DNA from: Fructilactobacillus myrtifloralis
GTDB lineage: Bacteria > Bacillota > Bacilli > Lactobacillales > Lactobacillaceae
Assembly (NCBI RefSeq): GCF_024029335.1
Contig: NZ_CP097116.1
Location: 1,178,001 to 1,242,000, forward strand
DNA: 64,000 nt
Reading direction: 5' to 3'
The notes below the pieces were generated by a model that was given only the letters and a program-made list of their open reading frames with translations, was not told where the DNA came from and did no database searches. This document shows, in pieces, positions 1 through 8,537 of the stretch (position 1 is the first letter of the stretch; each line of letters starts with the position of its first letter). A program made the translations under genes and the position numbers.

Positions 1-61
1 CGAGAAGATGGCCCAGGCCGTTTGCGACTACGTGAACCACCGTTCGAGGTAATGCGCTCAA
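1..61 (-). other. window-edge fragment, coding strand uncertain
   Basis: Two readings are open. On the minus strand a TTG at 61-59 overlaps the TGA stop of the response regulator gene (TTGA) and opens a frame that runs off the window with a fairly hydrophobic N-terminus (LSALPRTVVHVVANGLGHLL). That is where a sensor kinase partner would be expected. No ribosome binding site is visible for it, so it would depend on translational coupling. On the plus strand, 2-52 reads as a 16-residue C-terminus ending in TAA. The fragment is too short to decide; a kinase start is inferred from gene order only. Confidence 0.25.
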
Positions 62-780
62 TCTTTCGGCTGGGGATCATCAGTAACAAAGTGATAACCA
101 AAGCCCCGGACCGTTTGAATGTAGTCGGGATGCTTAGGATCAGCTTCAATTTTATCGCGGAGGTGACTGATGTGGATGTCGACCATCCGTGACGTTTCGG
201 AAATGTCGTAACGATCACCCCACACCCCCGCAAGTAACTGCGTCCGACTGAGGACCTGCGGAGCGTGCTCAATTAAATAGAGGAGCAGTTTTAATTCCTT
301 GGGAGTTAGCCCTAAGTCCTGGTCGTTGCGAAAGGCCTTGTATTTTTGCCGGTCAATCACCACGTCGGCAAACTGCAGGCGGTCTTTGGTTGGGGACTGG
401 GGAGCTTGTGATTCTTTCAAGCGCTGGTAGAGCCGGTGCTTTTGTTCAAACCGGGCGATAAGCTCCGCGGCCGGCCAGGGAGCGGGGACATAGTCGTCTA
501 AACCGGTTTGAAAAATGGCGGTGGCAGCTTCTGTTGAATTGGCCAAACTGAGGATGGGCACTTGGTAGTGGTGCCGCACGTCGCTGAGAACGGACTGATA
601 TTCGGCAAAGGGAAAGGCGGTTAAATCCCACAGTAAACCAACGCTTTGTTTGCGCTGCATTAACGTCTCCACCTGGGTTGGATCGTCAATGGTATCAACA
701 AAGTATTGTTGGTCGTTAAAGGCCTGGCTCAGCTCAATGGCTAATCGGAGTTGGTTGGTTACTAACGTTATGTGTTGCAC
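58..780 (-). CDS. PhoP-like OmpR-family response regulator with degenerate receiver domain
   Basis: This 240-residue DNA-binding response regulator has an OmpR-type winged helix at about residues 135-232, which looks intact (LTPKELKLL, ISHLRDKIE, TVRGFGYHF). The receiver (1-115) is unusual. The acidic pair after beta-1 is replaced by T8-N9-Q10, the conserved Thr by A80 and the conserved Lys by A100. Only the phosphoacceptor-like D52 remains (LLWDLTAFP). Start is GTG at 780 after AGGTGA. It diverges from the pst operon across a PHO box, so a role as the phosphate-starvation regulator is likely by context. It may act without normal phosphorylation, or be tuned by another input. Product class is certain; assignment as phoP is inferred. 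Confidence 0.85.
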   Translation of the reverse strand: MQHITLVTNQLRLAIELSQAFNDQQYFVDTIDDPTQVETLMQRKQSVGLLWDLTAFPFAEYQSVLSDVRHHYQVPILSLANSTEAATAIFQTGLDDYVPAPWPAAELIARFEQKHRLYQRLKESQAPQSPTKDRLQFADVVIDRQKYKAFRNDQDLGLTPKELKLLLYLIEHAPQVLSRTQLLAGVWGDRYDISETSRMVDIHISHLRDKIEADPKHPDYIQTVRGFGYHFVTDDPQPKD

Positions 781-796
781 ACGCTCACCTCAATTA

Positions 797-850
797 TTTA
801 CATAATCTTTACATAAAGCACACAGCACCTTTACATAATGATATTATACT
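797..850 (+). promoter_or_regulatory. PHO box and promoter of the pst operon
   Basis: Four 6-bp elements lie at exact 11-bp spacing: TTTACA at 797-802, 808-813 and 830-835, with a degenerate CACACA at 819-824. This matches the Bacillus-type PhoP binding pattern of TT(A/T/C)ACA repeats separated by about 5 bp. A -10 element TATACT follows at 845-850, and no good -35 is present, as expected for an activator-dependent promoter. The repeats point toward pstS. They may also serve the divergent regulator gene. Confidence 0.85.
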
Positions 851-890
851 TGGTTTTGTAACGAAATGCAGAAATGAGATGGAGGCGCGT

Positions 891-1757
891 ATGCGATTGG
901 GAAAGGGACTGGCCATTGGGTTAGTGGCGACGAGCTGTTTGTTGTTAAGCGGATGCGGAACCAAGAATAAAGAGCACGCCGTGACCGCCGTGGGATCAAC
1001 GGCCATGCAGCCGTTGGTGCAAAAGGCTGGGAGTGATTTTCAACAGCAGAATCAACAGTATACGGTGACCGTCCAGGGGGGCGGTTCCGGAACTGGACTG
1101 AGCCAGGCGGAAACCGGCGCGGTTAACATTGGGAATTCGGATATCTTTGCGGAGCAAAAGGACGGGATTCACGCTGACCGCCTTCAGGACCACCGGGTCG
1201 CTGTCGTGGGCATCGCACCCGTTAGTAACGAACACAACGGGGTCAACAACCTGACGCAACGTCAACTAGCGGCCATCTTTACGGGCAAGATTAAAAACTG
1301 GAAGGAAGTGGGGGGCAAAGACCTCCCCATCATCGTGATTAACCGAGCCCAGGGGAGCGGAACCCGGAAAACCTTTGAAGCTAAGGTTTTAAAGGGACAA
1401 CAACCGGTCAAGAGTCAGGAACAGGACTCAAACGGGACGGTTAAAAAGATTGTCCAAAACACACCGGGCACGATTAGTTATCTATCGTTACCCTACTTAA
1501 ACCGCGAACTGCAAACGGTCAAGGTGGATGGGGTCGCTCCCACCCCGCGCAACATTACGACGAATAAGTGGAAAATTTGGTCGTATGAACACATGTATAC
1601 CTCCAAACAACCTAGCAAACCAACCCAAGCGTTTCTAGCGTACCTCATGTCGAAACCGGTCCAGGCTAAATTGGTCAAGGAAGCTGGGTACGTCAGTATC
1701 CACGACATGAAGGTGCACATGACTCCCGATGATCGGGTACTTCCTGGGAACCAATAA
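891..1757 (+). CDS. pstS: phosphate ABC transporter substrate-binding lipoprotein
   Basis: PstS is the extracellular lipid-anchored protein that captures inorganic phosphate and passes it to PstCA. The chosen ATG at 891 follows GGAGG (881-885) and gives 288 residues; the ATG at 879 overlaps that ribosome binding site and is rejected. A lipoprotein signal with lipobox LSGC places the lipidated Cys at residue 22. Phosphate-binding loops are recognisable: GSTAMQPL near the N-terminus, then GGGSGTGL and NRAQGSGTR. It is first gene of pstSCAB1B2-phoU, 11 bp before pstC, and directly downstream of the PHO box, so expression should rise in phosphate limitation. Confidence 0.95.
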   Translation: MRLGKGLAIGLVATSCLLLSGCGTKNKEHAVTAVGSTAMQPLVQKAGSDFQQQNQQYTVTVQGGGSGTGLSQAETGAVNIGNSDIFAEQKDGIHADRLQDHRVAVVGIAPVSNEHNGVNNLTQRQLAAIFTGKIKNWKEVGGKDLPIIVINRAQGSGTRKTFEAKVLKGQQPVKSQEQDSNGTVKKIVQNTPGTISYLSLPYLNRELQTVKVDGVAPTPRNITTNKWKIWSYEHMYTSKQPSKPTQAFLAYLMSKPVQAKLVKEAGYVSIHDMKVHMTPDDRVLPGNQ

Positions 1758-1768
1758 AGGAGGAACAG

Positions 1769-2692
1769 ATGAATAATATTCAAAAGAAATTAGTGCAGCC
1801 GAGTGCGGCGACCCATCAGGACCGCCGGGGGCGCCTCATCAGTTTTATCTGCGTGAGCTTTATCATGGTTTTAACGGTTGCCATCATTGGCTTTATCGCC
1901 ATTCACGGGCTAGCCACCTTTACTGAGAATCACATTTCCGTGTGGGACTTTCTTACCAAGAGTGATTGGAATCCTGGCCAAATGGGACCAAACGGCAAGC
2001 CGGAAGTTGGCGCACTAGCTATGATCGTGGCGTCCTTCGCGGTGACGTTGCTGGCTGCGTTGTTTGCCACGCCGTTTGCGGTAGCCGTTGCGGTTTATAT
2101 GACGGAGTTAGCTCCCAAACGGGGGGCACGGATGTTACAACCCGTCATTGAGTTGTTAGTTGGAATTCCGTCGGTTGTCTATGGGTTTATCGGCTTAGTC
2201 GTGGTAGTGCCCGCCATTCGGTCCGTCTTTGGCGGAACCGGATTTGGAGTGTTAGCCGGAGCCATCGTCCTCTTCGTCATGATTCTACCAACGATCACGT
2301 CACTGACGATTGACAGTTTGAAGCAAGTTCCTGGGTACTACCGGGATGCGTCGCTAGCGCTTGGCGCCACTAAATGGCAGACCATCTATAAGGTGATTTT
2401 ACGGGCGGCCCTGCCGGGGATTATGACGGCCGTGGTCTTTGGGATGGCACGGGCCTTTGGTGAAGCCTTAGCCGTGCAGATGGTAATTGGAAACGCGGCC
2501 ATCACACCCACGAACCTGGTTTCACCAACGTCGACCTTAACTAGTCAATTAACGTCCCAAATGGGGGACACCATCATGGGAACCTTACCCAACAACGCCT
2601 TGTGGTCCTTAGCCCTGGTGCTGTTACTTATGTCTGTCATCTTTAATGTCCTAGTGAAATTCATCGGAAGTCGAGGGGAGCTGAAAAAATGA
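1769..2692 (+). CDS. pstC: phosphate ABC transporter permease PstC
   Basis: This is one of the two inner-membrane subunits that form the phosphate channel. The protein has 307 residues with about six hydrophobic segments: one near residues 25-47, and the BPD-type permease core from about 75 to the C-terminus. The cytoplasmic coupling loop is visible as the ASLALGATKWQT segment with a following Gly. The start is ATG after AAAGGAGGA. The gene overlaps pstA by 4 bp (ATGA), suggesting coupled translation of equal amounts. The N-terminal cytoplasmic stretch of about 25 residues is hydrophilic. Assignment is secure from sequence and operon position. Confidence 0.95.
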   Translation: MNNIQKKLVQPSAATHQDRRGRLISFICVSFIMVLTVAIIGFIAIHGLATFTENHISVWDFLTKSDWNPGQMGPNGKPEVGALAMIVASFAVTLLAALFATPFAVAVAVYMTELAPKRGARMLQPVIELLVGIPSVVYGFIGLVVVVPAIRSVFGGTGFGVLAGAIVLFVMILPTITSLTIDSLKQVPGYYRDASLALGATKWQTIYKVILRAALPGIMTAVVFGMARAFGEALAVQMVIGNAAITPTNLVSPTSTLTSQLTSQMGDTIMGTLPNNALWSLALVLLLMSVIFNVLVKFIGSRGELKK

Positions 2693-3594
2693 ACGAAACA
2701 ACGACGACCAGAGCCAACCGCAACAACCGGTTAGCCCTGTTAGGAATTAAGGGCATGGTCGCAATCGTGGTGTTAATCCTGATTGCCCTGTTAGGCTACA
2801 TCCTGATTACGGGCCTACCCCACGTGTCCTGGCACTTTTTAACCTCCGCTTCTAAGGAATTTGGGGCCGGTGGGGGAATTGCAAACGAGCTGTTTAATTC
2901 GATTTATATTTTGCTCCTCACCCTCGTGATTTCCTGTCCGTTAGCGCTGGGCGCGGGAATTTATCTATCCGAATTTGCCAAACCGTCGTGGTTAACGCGG
3001 ACGGTCCGCACGCTGATCGAGGTGTTAAGTTCGCTGCCATCGATTGTCGTCGGGTTATTTGGGTACCTGGTCCTGGTGATCAAGTTTCAGCTTGATTTCT
3101 CGATTATTTCCGGGGCCTTTGCGTTAATGTTTGTCAACATTCCCTTACTCACGCGGAATACGGAAGAAGCCCTCACCGCCGTGCCCCACGCCCAGCGGGA
3201 GGCCGGTTGGGCCCTCGGATTGTCCCAGTGGCGCACGATTACCAAGATTATTTTACCGGCCGCCGTGCCCGGGTTAGTAACGGGAGTTATTTTAAGTGCC
3301 GGCCGGATCTTTGGAGAAGCCGCAGCCCTCATCTTTACTGCTGGTCAGAGTACCCCAGTGGTGAGTTACAGTGATTGGAATCCCCTTAGTCCGACGAGTT
3401 TCTTAAACCCGATGCGTCCGGCTGAAACCCTGGCGGTCCACATTTGGAAGCTCAATACGGATGGGATTACGCCGGATGCCGACCAGATTTCTAGTGGGGC
3501 CTCGGCCGTATTAATCATTGTCATTCTGTTGATTATCTTGTTATCCCGGTACCTCGGCAACTACTGTTACCGGAAACTAAGTGGAACCAAGTAG
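2689..3594 (+). CDS. pstA: phosphate ABC transporter permease PstA
   Basis: PstA is the second membrane subunit of the phosphate importer, 301 residues, with hydrophobic segments at about 18-42, 75-95, 112-135, 150-168, 205-225 and 265-285. The coupling motif EAGWALGLSQWRT is clear. The start overlaps the pstC stop by 4 bp. It contacts the PstB ATPases encoded next. The ATG start, length and gene order agree with the family. No anomalies were noted. Confidence 0.95.
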   Translation: MNETTTTRANRNNRLALLGIKGMVAIVVLILIALLGYILITGLPHVSWHFLTSASKEFGAGGGIANELFNSIYILLLTLVISCPLALGAGIYLSEFAKPSWLTRTVRTLIEVLSSLPSIVVGLFGYLVLVIKFQLDFSIISGAFALMFVNIPLLTRNTEEALTAVPHAQREAGWALGLSQWRTITKIILPAAVPGLVTGVILSAGRIFGEAAALIFTAGQSTPVVSYSDWNPLSPTSFLNPMRPAETLAVHIWKLNTDGITPDADQISSGASAVLIIVILLIILLSRYLGNYCYRKLSGTK

Positions 3595-3609
3595 GAGAAA
3601 GGAACGCTT

Positions 3610-4398
3610 GTGGCAACTTATAATTTAGATGAGCACTACTTACTGCCGGTGCACGGCCCCGTGGCCCTTGCAACCAAACATTTGGATGTCTTTTATGGCG
3701 CCAAGCAGGCCACCTTTGATGCCAACCTGCAGTTTCCGAAGAATAAGATTACCGCCCTCATCGGGGCCTCTGGGTCGGGGAAATCAACCTTTTTACGCAG
3801 CTTGAACCGGTTAAATGATAACGTCGCCACCGTTCAAGGAGCGATCGAATACCAGGGTTTAGACATCAACCAACCCCAGATTAACGTTTACGAAGTGCGC
3901 AAAAACATCGGAATGGTCTTTCAGCACCCGAATCCGTTTGCAAAGTCCATTTACGAAAACATTGCCTTTGCGTTGCGCGAGAACGGGATGACGGATAATC
4001 TGGATGAACAGGTGGAAACCAGCCTCAAGGACGCAGCACTGTGGGACGAGGTTAAGGATAAGCTACACCAGAGCGCACTATCCCTGTCGGGAGGGCAGCA
4101 ACAGCGATTATGCATCGCCCGCGCGATTGCCGTGAAGCCCGATATTTTACTGATGGACGAACCCACCAGTGCCCTAGACCCCATCTCGAGTCGAAAAATT
4201 GAGACCATGATGCAAACGCTCAAAGCCCACTATACGATTATCATTGTGACGCATAACATGCAGCAGGCGGCCCGGGCCAGTGATCTCACGGCCTTCTTTC
4301 ACCTCGGTCATGTGATTGAGTTTAATAAAACCACAGAATTGTTTACCAACCCGCGCATGCAAGCGACGGAAGCTTACATTTCCGGGCACTTTGGTTAA
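3610..4398 (+). CDS. pstB: phosphate ABC transporter ATP-binding protein, first copy
   Basis: PstB hydrolyses ATP to drive phosphate import. The 262-residue protein has Walker [10 protein letters not shown], signature LSGGQQQR, Walker [13 protein letters not shown] and the switch His in IIIVTHNM. Start is GTG at 3610, after AGGAGAAAGG. An N-terminal extension of about 20 residues precedes the ATPase fold. It is followed 10 bp later by a second pstB, an arrangement common in lactobacilli; the two may form a heterodimer or alternate, which the sequence alone cannot tell. Confidence 0.95.
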   Translation: MATYNLDEHYLLPVHGPVALATKHLDVFYGAKQATFDANLQFPKNKITALIGASGSGKSTFLRSLNRLNDNVATVQGAIEYQGLDINQPQINVYEVRKNIGMVFQHPNPFAKSIYENIAFALRENGMTDNLDEQVETSLKDAALWDEVKDKLHQSALSLSGGQQQRLCIARAIAVKPDILLMDEPTSALDPISSRKIETMMQTLKAHYTIIIVTHNMQQAARASDLTAFFHLGHVIEFNKTTELFTNPRMQATEAYISGHFG

Positions 4399-4408
4399 GG
4401 AGGAACGC

Positions 4409-5176
4409 ATGACAAGCACCCAAACACCGCTCTTAACGACGAATGATGTGCGCCTGTACTATGGAGAACACGAGGCGTTACACGGGATTAACCTTGATTT
4501 TGATCAACACGAAATTACCGCTTTAATTGGTCCTTCGGGATGCGGAAAATCAACCTACCTACGGTGTCTCAACCGGATGAACGACCTGGTGGACGGAGTA
4601 TCGATTACCGGGAGTTTTCGGTTAGACGGACAAGACATTTATAGTCCAAAACAGGACGTGGTTGCGCTCCGCAAACGGGTCGGCATGGTGTTTCAACAGC
4701 CGAACCCCTTTCCCTTCTCGGTTTACGATAACGTGGCGTATGGACTCCGGGTGCAGGGCATCAAGGATCAGCACGTCCTAGACGAGCGGGTGGAAGCGAG
4801 TCTGCGCCAAGCTGCGGTCTGGGATGAAGTCAAGGACGATTTACATAAAAACGCCCTGGCTTTTTCCGGTGGTCAGCAGCAACGGATTTGCATTGCCCGC
4901 TTGTTAGCGGTGCGCCCCGAAGTGATTTTGCTCGACGAACCAACGAGTGCCCTGGATCCGATTTCCAGCGCCAAAATTGAAGAAACCCTGTTAAAAATCA
5001 AGGATCAGTACACCATCATCATTGTGACCCACAGTATGCAACAGGCCTCACGGATTTCTGACCGGACGGCATTTATGCTCAACGGGGACTTGGTCGAAGT
5101 GGGGGCGACAAAGCACATCTTTTTGAATCCGGAAAAACAGGAGACGAGTGACTACCTGAACGGGAAGTTTGGTTAA
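4409..5176 (+). CDS. pstB: phosphate ABC transporter ATP-binding protein, second copy
   Basis: This is the second PstB ATPase, 255 residues from the ATG at 4409. That start follows AAGGAGGA; an in-frame start further upstream would lie inside the first pstB and lacks a ribosome binding site. Walker A is GPSGCGKST, the signature FSGGQQQR, Walker [13 protein letters not shown] and the switch region VTHSM. It differs clearly from the first copy, so this is an old paralogue rather than a recent duplication. It is followed by phoU after 20 bp. Confidence 0.95.
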   Translation: MTSTQTPLLTTNDVRLYYGEHEALHGINLDFDQHEITALIGPSGCGKSTYLRCLNRMNDLVDGVSITGSFRLDGQDIYSPKQDVVALRKRVGMVFQQPNPFPFSVYDNVAYGLRVQGIKDQHVLDERVEASLRQAAVWDEVKDDLHKNALAFSGGQQQRICIARLLAVRPEVILLDEPTSALDPISSAKIEETLLKIKDQYTIIIVTHSMQQASRISDRTAFMLNGDLVEVGATKHIFLNPEKQETSDYLNGKFG

Positions 5177-5196
5177 GGACCAGAGGAGGAAGTAAC

Positions 5197-5868
5197 ATGG
5201 TGAATACGTTTGACGATCGGTTAGCAAAGTTACGGCAGAGTTTCACGGACATGGGCGTGGACGTTAGTGAGCAGATTTACCAGTCCACGAAGTCCTACAT
5301 TGACCATGATGTTGACCTTGCAAACCAGGTGATCGATGGCGATAACGAAGTTAATGGAAACGAAACGAAGTTGGAAAAGGATGCCATGAACCTGATTGCG
5401 TTGCAACAGCCGGTGGCCCGCGACTTTCGGATTATCATTAGTTACTTGAAATCGAGTACGGACCTCGAACGGATCGGGGATAATGCGGTTAACATCGCGC
5501 GCGAAACCTTACAGGCGAAGGGAAATCCCCGGATTCCAGACGTTGAAATCGTGATTGCTAAGATCACAAAGCACATCCGTAAAATGCTCGAGGAAATCCT
5601 GGACGCCTATACCACCTTTGACGCTCAGATTGCCCCGGTAATTGTGCAGGAGGACCGGCGCATCGATGAGTACTACCAGAACACACGGACGGCGATTACG
5701 GAAGGGATTCTGGCTAATCCCGAAACGGCAGTGGCGGCGTCTAGTTATCTGATGGTGATTCGGTTACTAGAGCGGATTGGTGATCACATTGTGAACCTCG
5801 CCGAGTACCTGATTTACAGTGACACTGGCAAAGTTGTGGAGCTGGGCGAGACCGGCGAACAGCAGTAA
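5197..5868 (+). CDS. phoU: phosphate signalling protein PhoU
   Basis: PhoU is a cytoplasmic helical protein of two similar three-helix bundles that restrains phosphate uptake and Pho signalling by contacting PstB and the sensor kinase. The 223-residue product shows the paired metal-binding signatures: DLERIGDNAVNIA in the first half and LERIGDHIVNLAEY in the second. It is the last gene of the pst operon and is followed by a strong terminator. With a receiver-degenerate regulator at this locus, PhoU could be the main point of signal input, but that is speculation. Confidence 0.95.
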   Translation: MVNTFDDRLAKLRQSFTDMGVDVSEQIYQSTKSYIDHDVDLANQVIDGDNEVNGNETKLEKDAMNLIALQQPVARDFRIIISYLKSSTDLERIGDNAVNIARETLQAKGNPRIPDVEIVIAKITKHIRKMLEEILDAYTTFDAQIAPVIVQEDRRIDEYYQNTRTAITEGILANPETAVAASSYLMVIRLLERIGDHIVNLAEYLIYSDTGKVVELGETGEQQ

Positions 5869-5878
5869 GCACGGGGAA

Positions 5879-5908
5879 AAGAACAATTCTTAGGAATTGT
5901 TCTTTTTT
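5879..5908 (+). terminator. terminator after phoU
   Basis: An 11-bp perfect stem (5879-5889 with 5894-5904), loop TTAG, followed by a T run. Confidence 0.9.
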
Positions 5909-5950
5909 TATGCAAATTTGATACGATTTAAAAAGGTTTCGATTTAGTTG

Positions 5951-6009
5951 TGCTATAATTAGATTATGAATTTTTGCTTGTTACGACGAAATCATGCGAT
6001 TTTGTCGTA
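5951..6009 (+). promoter_or_regulatory. extended -10 promoter and leader hairpin of the glucosaminidase gene
   Basis: TGC-TATAAT at 5951-5959 is an extended -10 element without a convincing -35. The transcript would have a leader of about 100 nt. Within it, 5982-5993 pairs with 5998-6009 in a 12-bp stem (one G-U pair) closed by ATGC. There is no T run after it, so it is not a simple terminator; mRNA stabilisation or a protein-binding site is possible. Confidence 0.5.
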
Positions 6010-6071
6010 TTTAAACGTGTCTAGAAACATTGTTAAGTGCTGTCCAGCTCTGGATAGAGGAGATCATGCTA

Positions 6072-7151
6072 ATGAAATTTTTAAAACTACACATGGTTCT
6101 ATTCTCATCGTTATTACTGGCGGGAAGTGGTTTGAATCACCAAACAGTCCACGCTGATCCCCAGCCAACGGCACCGCAAGCGCAAGCTAATGACTTTGCA
6201 GATTTAGCCCCGCAGCAACGCAATTTTATTAATCAGGTGCGCCCGGGTGCCATAATGGCGTGGAAACAATATGGGGTCTTACCGTCCGTCGCCATTGCCC
6301 AAGCAATTATCGAAAGTGCGTGGGGAACGTCAGGCCTTGCCGCGCAAAGCCACAATCTGTTTGGGATTAAAGGAGCCTGGAACGGGCAGGCGGTCTTTTT
6401 GCCAACCCAAGAATTTAGTGGGGGCGGGTACGTTACCATTACCGATGCCTTTCGGGCGTACCCGGACTGGTCCACGAGTATTCAAGATTACGGAGATTTT
6501 TTACATAGCAATAGTCGGTATGCCAAATTAATCGGCGTGCGGGACTACGTTTCGGTAGCGAACGCTTTGCATGAAGCTGGTTATGCGACGGCTCCCGATT
6601 ACGCCCAAACTCTGATTATGTGTATTCAACAAAACCATTTGGAGCGGGTGGATCAGGAAGCGTTCAATGCTCCGGATGATTACAAGGGACCGGTTGGTTC
6701 AGGAGCGAGCACTAATTCGACTCCGAACGGTCAAAATGGCAACGATCCGTACTCCAAGGGCGCTCCGACTGATTTTACACCGACACCAAACGTTGATAAC
6801 AGTACCGCGGTGGCCAATTACACTGGTGACGATCGCGACCGCAATCCTCAAGTGGTGGCCTTTGATCCCCACGGAGCGTCTACAACGGCGCCAACGGAAA
6901 AGGCTGATCCCAATGAGGCCACGCTCGGTGATCCGGTGACGGTAACGGGTGATCCGTACCAACCCCAAACTAAGCAGGTTGAATTAAAGGCGGCTACGCC
7001 AGTGCAGGCGAAGTTACCGGAGTCCCCGCTTAATCAGGCGCCTACGAATCAGGTCCAACCGGTTAACACGCCGGCGGTCGTTAATAAGCCAACGGTGGGG
7101 AACGCGGCGAGTTCTCCAAACGCGAACCCAACGACTTCAAGTGATAATTAG
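6072..7151 (+). CDS. secreted GH73 endo-beta-N-acetylglucosaminidase (autolysin)
   Basis: This enzyme would hydrolyse glycan strands of peptidoglycan outside the cell. From the ATG at 6072 (9 nt after GGAG; the ATG at 6066 is too close) the product has 359 residues. Residues 1-28 are a signal peptide with likely cleavage VHA-DP. A glucosaminidase domain spans about 50-195, with the catalytic Glu at E81 in AIIESAWG, the NLFGIKG motif, and the later YATAPDYAQ segment. Residues 200-359 are low-complexity, rich in Pro, Thr, Asn and Gln, and probably disordered. No LysM, SH3b or LPXTG anchor is seen, so attachment to the wall would be non-covalent. Confidence 0.9.
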   Translation: MKFLKLHMVLFSSLLLAGSGLNHQTVHADPQPTAPQAQANDFADLAPQQRNFINQVRPGAIMAWKQYGVLPSVAIAQAIIESAWGTSGLAAQSHNLFGIKGAWNGQAVFLPTQEFSGGGYVTITDAFRAYPDWSTSIQDYGDFLHSNSRYAKLIGVRDYVSVANALHEAGYATAPDYAQTLIMCIQQNHLERVDQEAFNAPDDYKGPVGSGASTNSTPNGQNGNDPYSKGAPTDFTPTPNVDNSTAVANYTGDDRDRNPQVVAFDPHGASTTAPTEKADPNEATLGDPVTVTGDPYQPQTKQVELKAATPVQAKLPESPLNQAPTNQVQPVNTPAVVNKPTVGNAASSPNANPTTSSDN

Positions 7152-7170
7152 TTGTGCATAGAACTCAGAG

Positions 7171-7200
7171 AAGCGTCTGCATGAATCAGATGCTTTTTTT
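7171..7200 (+). terminator. terminator after the glucosaminidase gene
   Basis: Stem 7171-7179 with 7187-7195 (one G-U pair), 7-nt loop, T run to 7200. Confidence 0.8.
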
Positions 7201-7285
7201 CGTAGCGTCATGACCTACTAATTAGGGAGAGTATGATAGAATCAGCAACGTGACAACCGAATTGAACTGAAAGTGGAGTTAACGA

Positions 7286-8503
7286 ATGACAAAACCGAAA
7301 CACGAGCAACCAACGCGCCCCCGGCCCTGGAAACGGATTTTGCTAATCCTCATCCTCGTTGTAGTAGCAGCGGGACTATTGTTTATCGGCTACCGCTACT
7401 ATGCGAAGGATCAGCAGGTCGATCGGATTACCAGTGGTATTTTAAACGAACAGGAAAAGACGTTTGCGGATAATGTACAAATCACCGGGCGAACGGGGAC
7501 CGTCACCTCTGATACCATGAAACCAGTGGTGAACTACTACCAGCAACATCCTCATGAATTAGCGGTATTAAAAGATCAGCTAGAGCAAAATAACGCCGCT
7601 CCGAATGGGTTCCGCTTGGTGAAAAAGGGCACCTACTTTGGGATTTTCCCACACTACCGGCTCGCCATTACGCCCATTCGACCAATTATTCAGACGAACG
7701 CACCGGGTGCCACAATTAAGGTTGACGGCCACTCAATCGGGCAAACGGACGCAGAGCAGCAACTCCAGGCTCCCGCCCTTATTCCTGGGTTTCATAGTGT
7801 CAAGGTGACCGCTGAGGTTGACGGACAGCACCTGTCAGCCTTTAAACAGACTAGTTTCTTTGCCAACGAACACCAAAAGGTAACCGTTCCGTTAGCGATG
7901 TTATCGTTTCGAGTGAAGGGACCAGCGGGAGCTGAAATCTACGTGAACGATCAACGGCGGGGCACGATTGCAAATGATGGGACTGGGGCCGTCACGGATG
8001 TCCCGATGAACCAGCAGAACACGACCTGGTTACAAGTTAACGTAGATGGTCAAACGGTTAGAAGCGAGAATCGCACGTTAACGAAACGGGATAACGGCAA
8101 GTTGCTTAGTTACACCTTTCCGAGCGTGGTAAGTAAAGACGATAGTTTCCAGTTGTTCCAAAATTTATGGACGGGAATTGGGAACGCCACCAATTTAAAC
8201 CGGAGTTTGGATGATCAGAACGTGGCGGGAAGTTTTCAGGACGGTACGAATAATCCTGATTACCAAGCGCTGAACGACGTGGTGAAGCAAAACCAACAGA
8301 GTCATTTACAGTTTGGCACCATTCACTTACAAATTGAAAAGGTCCAACCCCTGAATGACAATGCGAGTCTCGTAACGTACCGCGTTCAAAGTGACGTGAA
8401 GGTTAACGACACGACGGGAACCCTCGATAATCGTTATCAGGCCCGGGTGGCTGCTGGCGCAGGGCAACCATTAGAAATTCAAACTAATCAAATTGTGCAG
8501 TAA
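7286..8503 (+). CDS. TcaA/YvbJ-like membrane-anchored extracellular protein
   Basis: A 405-residue protein with a short basic cytoplasmic N-terminus, one membrane helix at about 18-36, and a large extracellular part. The outer region resembles the TcaA/YvbJ family: Ig-like repeats around residues 135-270 (PIIQTNAPGATIKVDG and a second FRVKGPAGAEIYVND) and a C-terminal NTF2-like region with the LWTG...N.L segment and the ending TYRVQSDV. TcaA proteins are cell-envelope proteins tied to glycopeptide response in Staphylococcus. The usual N-terminal zinc ribbon is missing here. An extended -10 (TG-A-TAGAAT) lies at 7234-7242. Family assignment is moderately sure; function is not known. Confidence 0.7.
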   Translation: MTKPKHEQPTRPRPWKRILLILILVVVAAGLLFIGYRYYAKDQQVDRITSGILNEQEKTFADNVQITGRTGTVTSDTMKPVVNYYQQHPHELAVLKDQLEQNNAAPNGFRLVKKGTYFGIFPHYRLAITPIRPIIQTNAPGATIKVDGHSIGQTDAEQQLQAPALIPGFHSVKVTAEVDGQHLSAFKQTSFFANEHQKVTVPLAMLSFRVKGPAGAEIYVNDQRRGTIANDGTGAVTDVPMNQQNTTWLQVNVDGQTVRSENRTLTKRDNGKLLSYTFPSVVSKDDSFQLFQNLWTGIGNATNLNRSLDDQNVAGSFQDGTNNPDYQALNDVVKQNQQSHLQFGTIHLQIEKVQPLNDNASLVTYRVQSDVKVNDTTGTLDNRYQARVAAGAGQPLEIQTNQIVQ

Positions 8504-8535
8504 AAAAAGCATTCGCGGTTGCGAATGCTTTTTTT
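8502..8535. terminator. bidirectional terminator between convergent genes
   Basis: GCATTCGC (8509-8516), loop GGTT, GCGAATGC (8521-8528), flanked by an A run and a T run. It serves the TcaA-like gene and the convergent esterase gene. Confidence 0.9.
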
Positions 8536-8537
8536 AG

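Noticed and set aside
4316..4408. N-terminal extension of the second PstB
   Set aside because: It lies within the first pstB in another frame; AAGGAGGA positions the start at 4409.
5966..6157. Plus-strand open frame in front of the glucosaminidase gene
   Set aside because: It covers the leader hairpin and overlaps the real start in another frame, without a ribosome binding site.
6667..6968. Open frames on both strands within the glucosaminidase tail
   Set aside because: They are shadows of the low-complexity Pro/Thr/Asn tail of the real gene.
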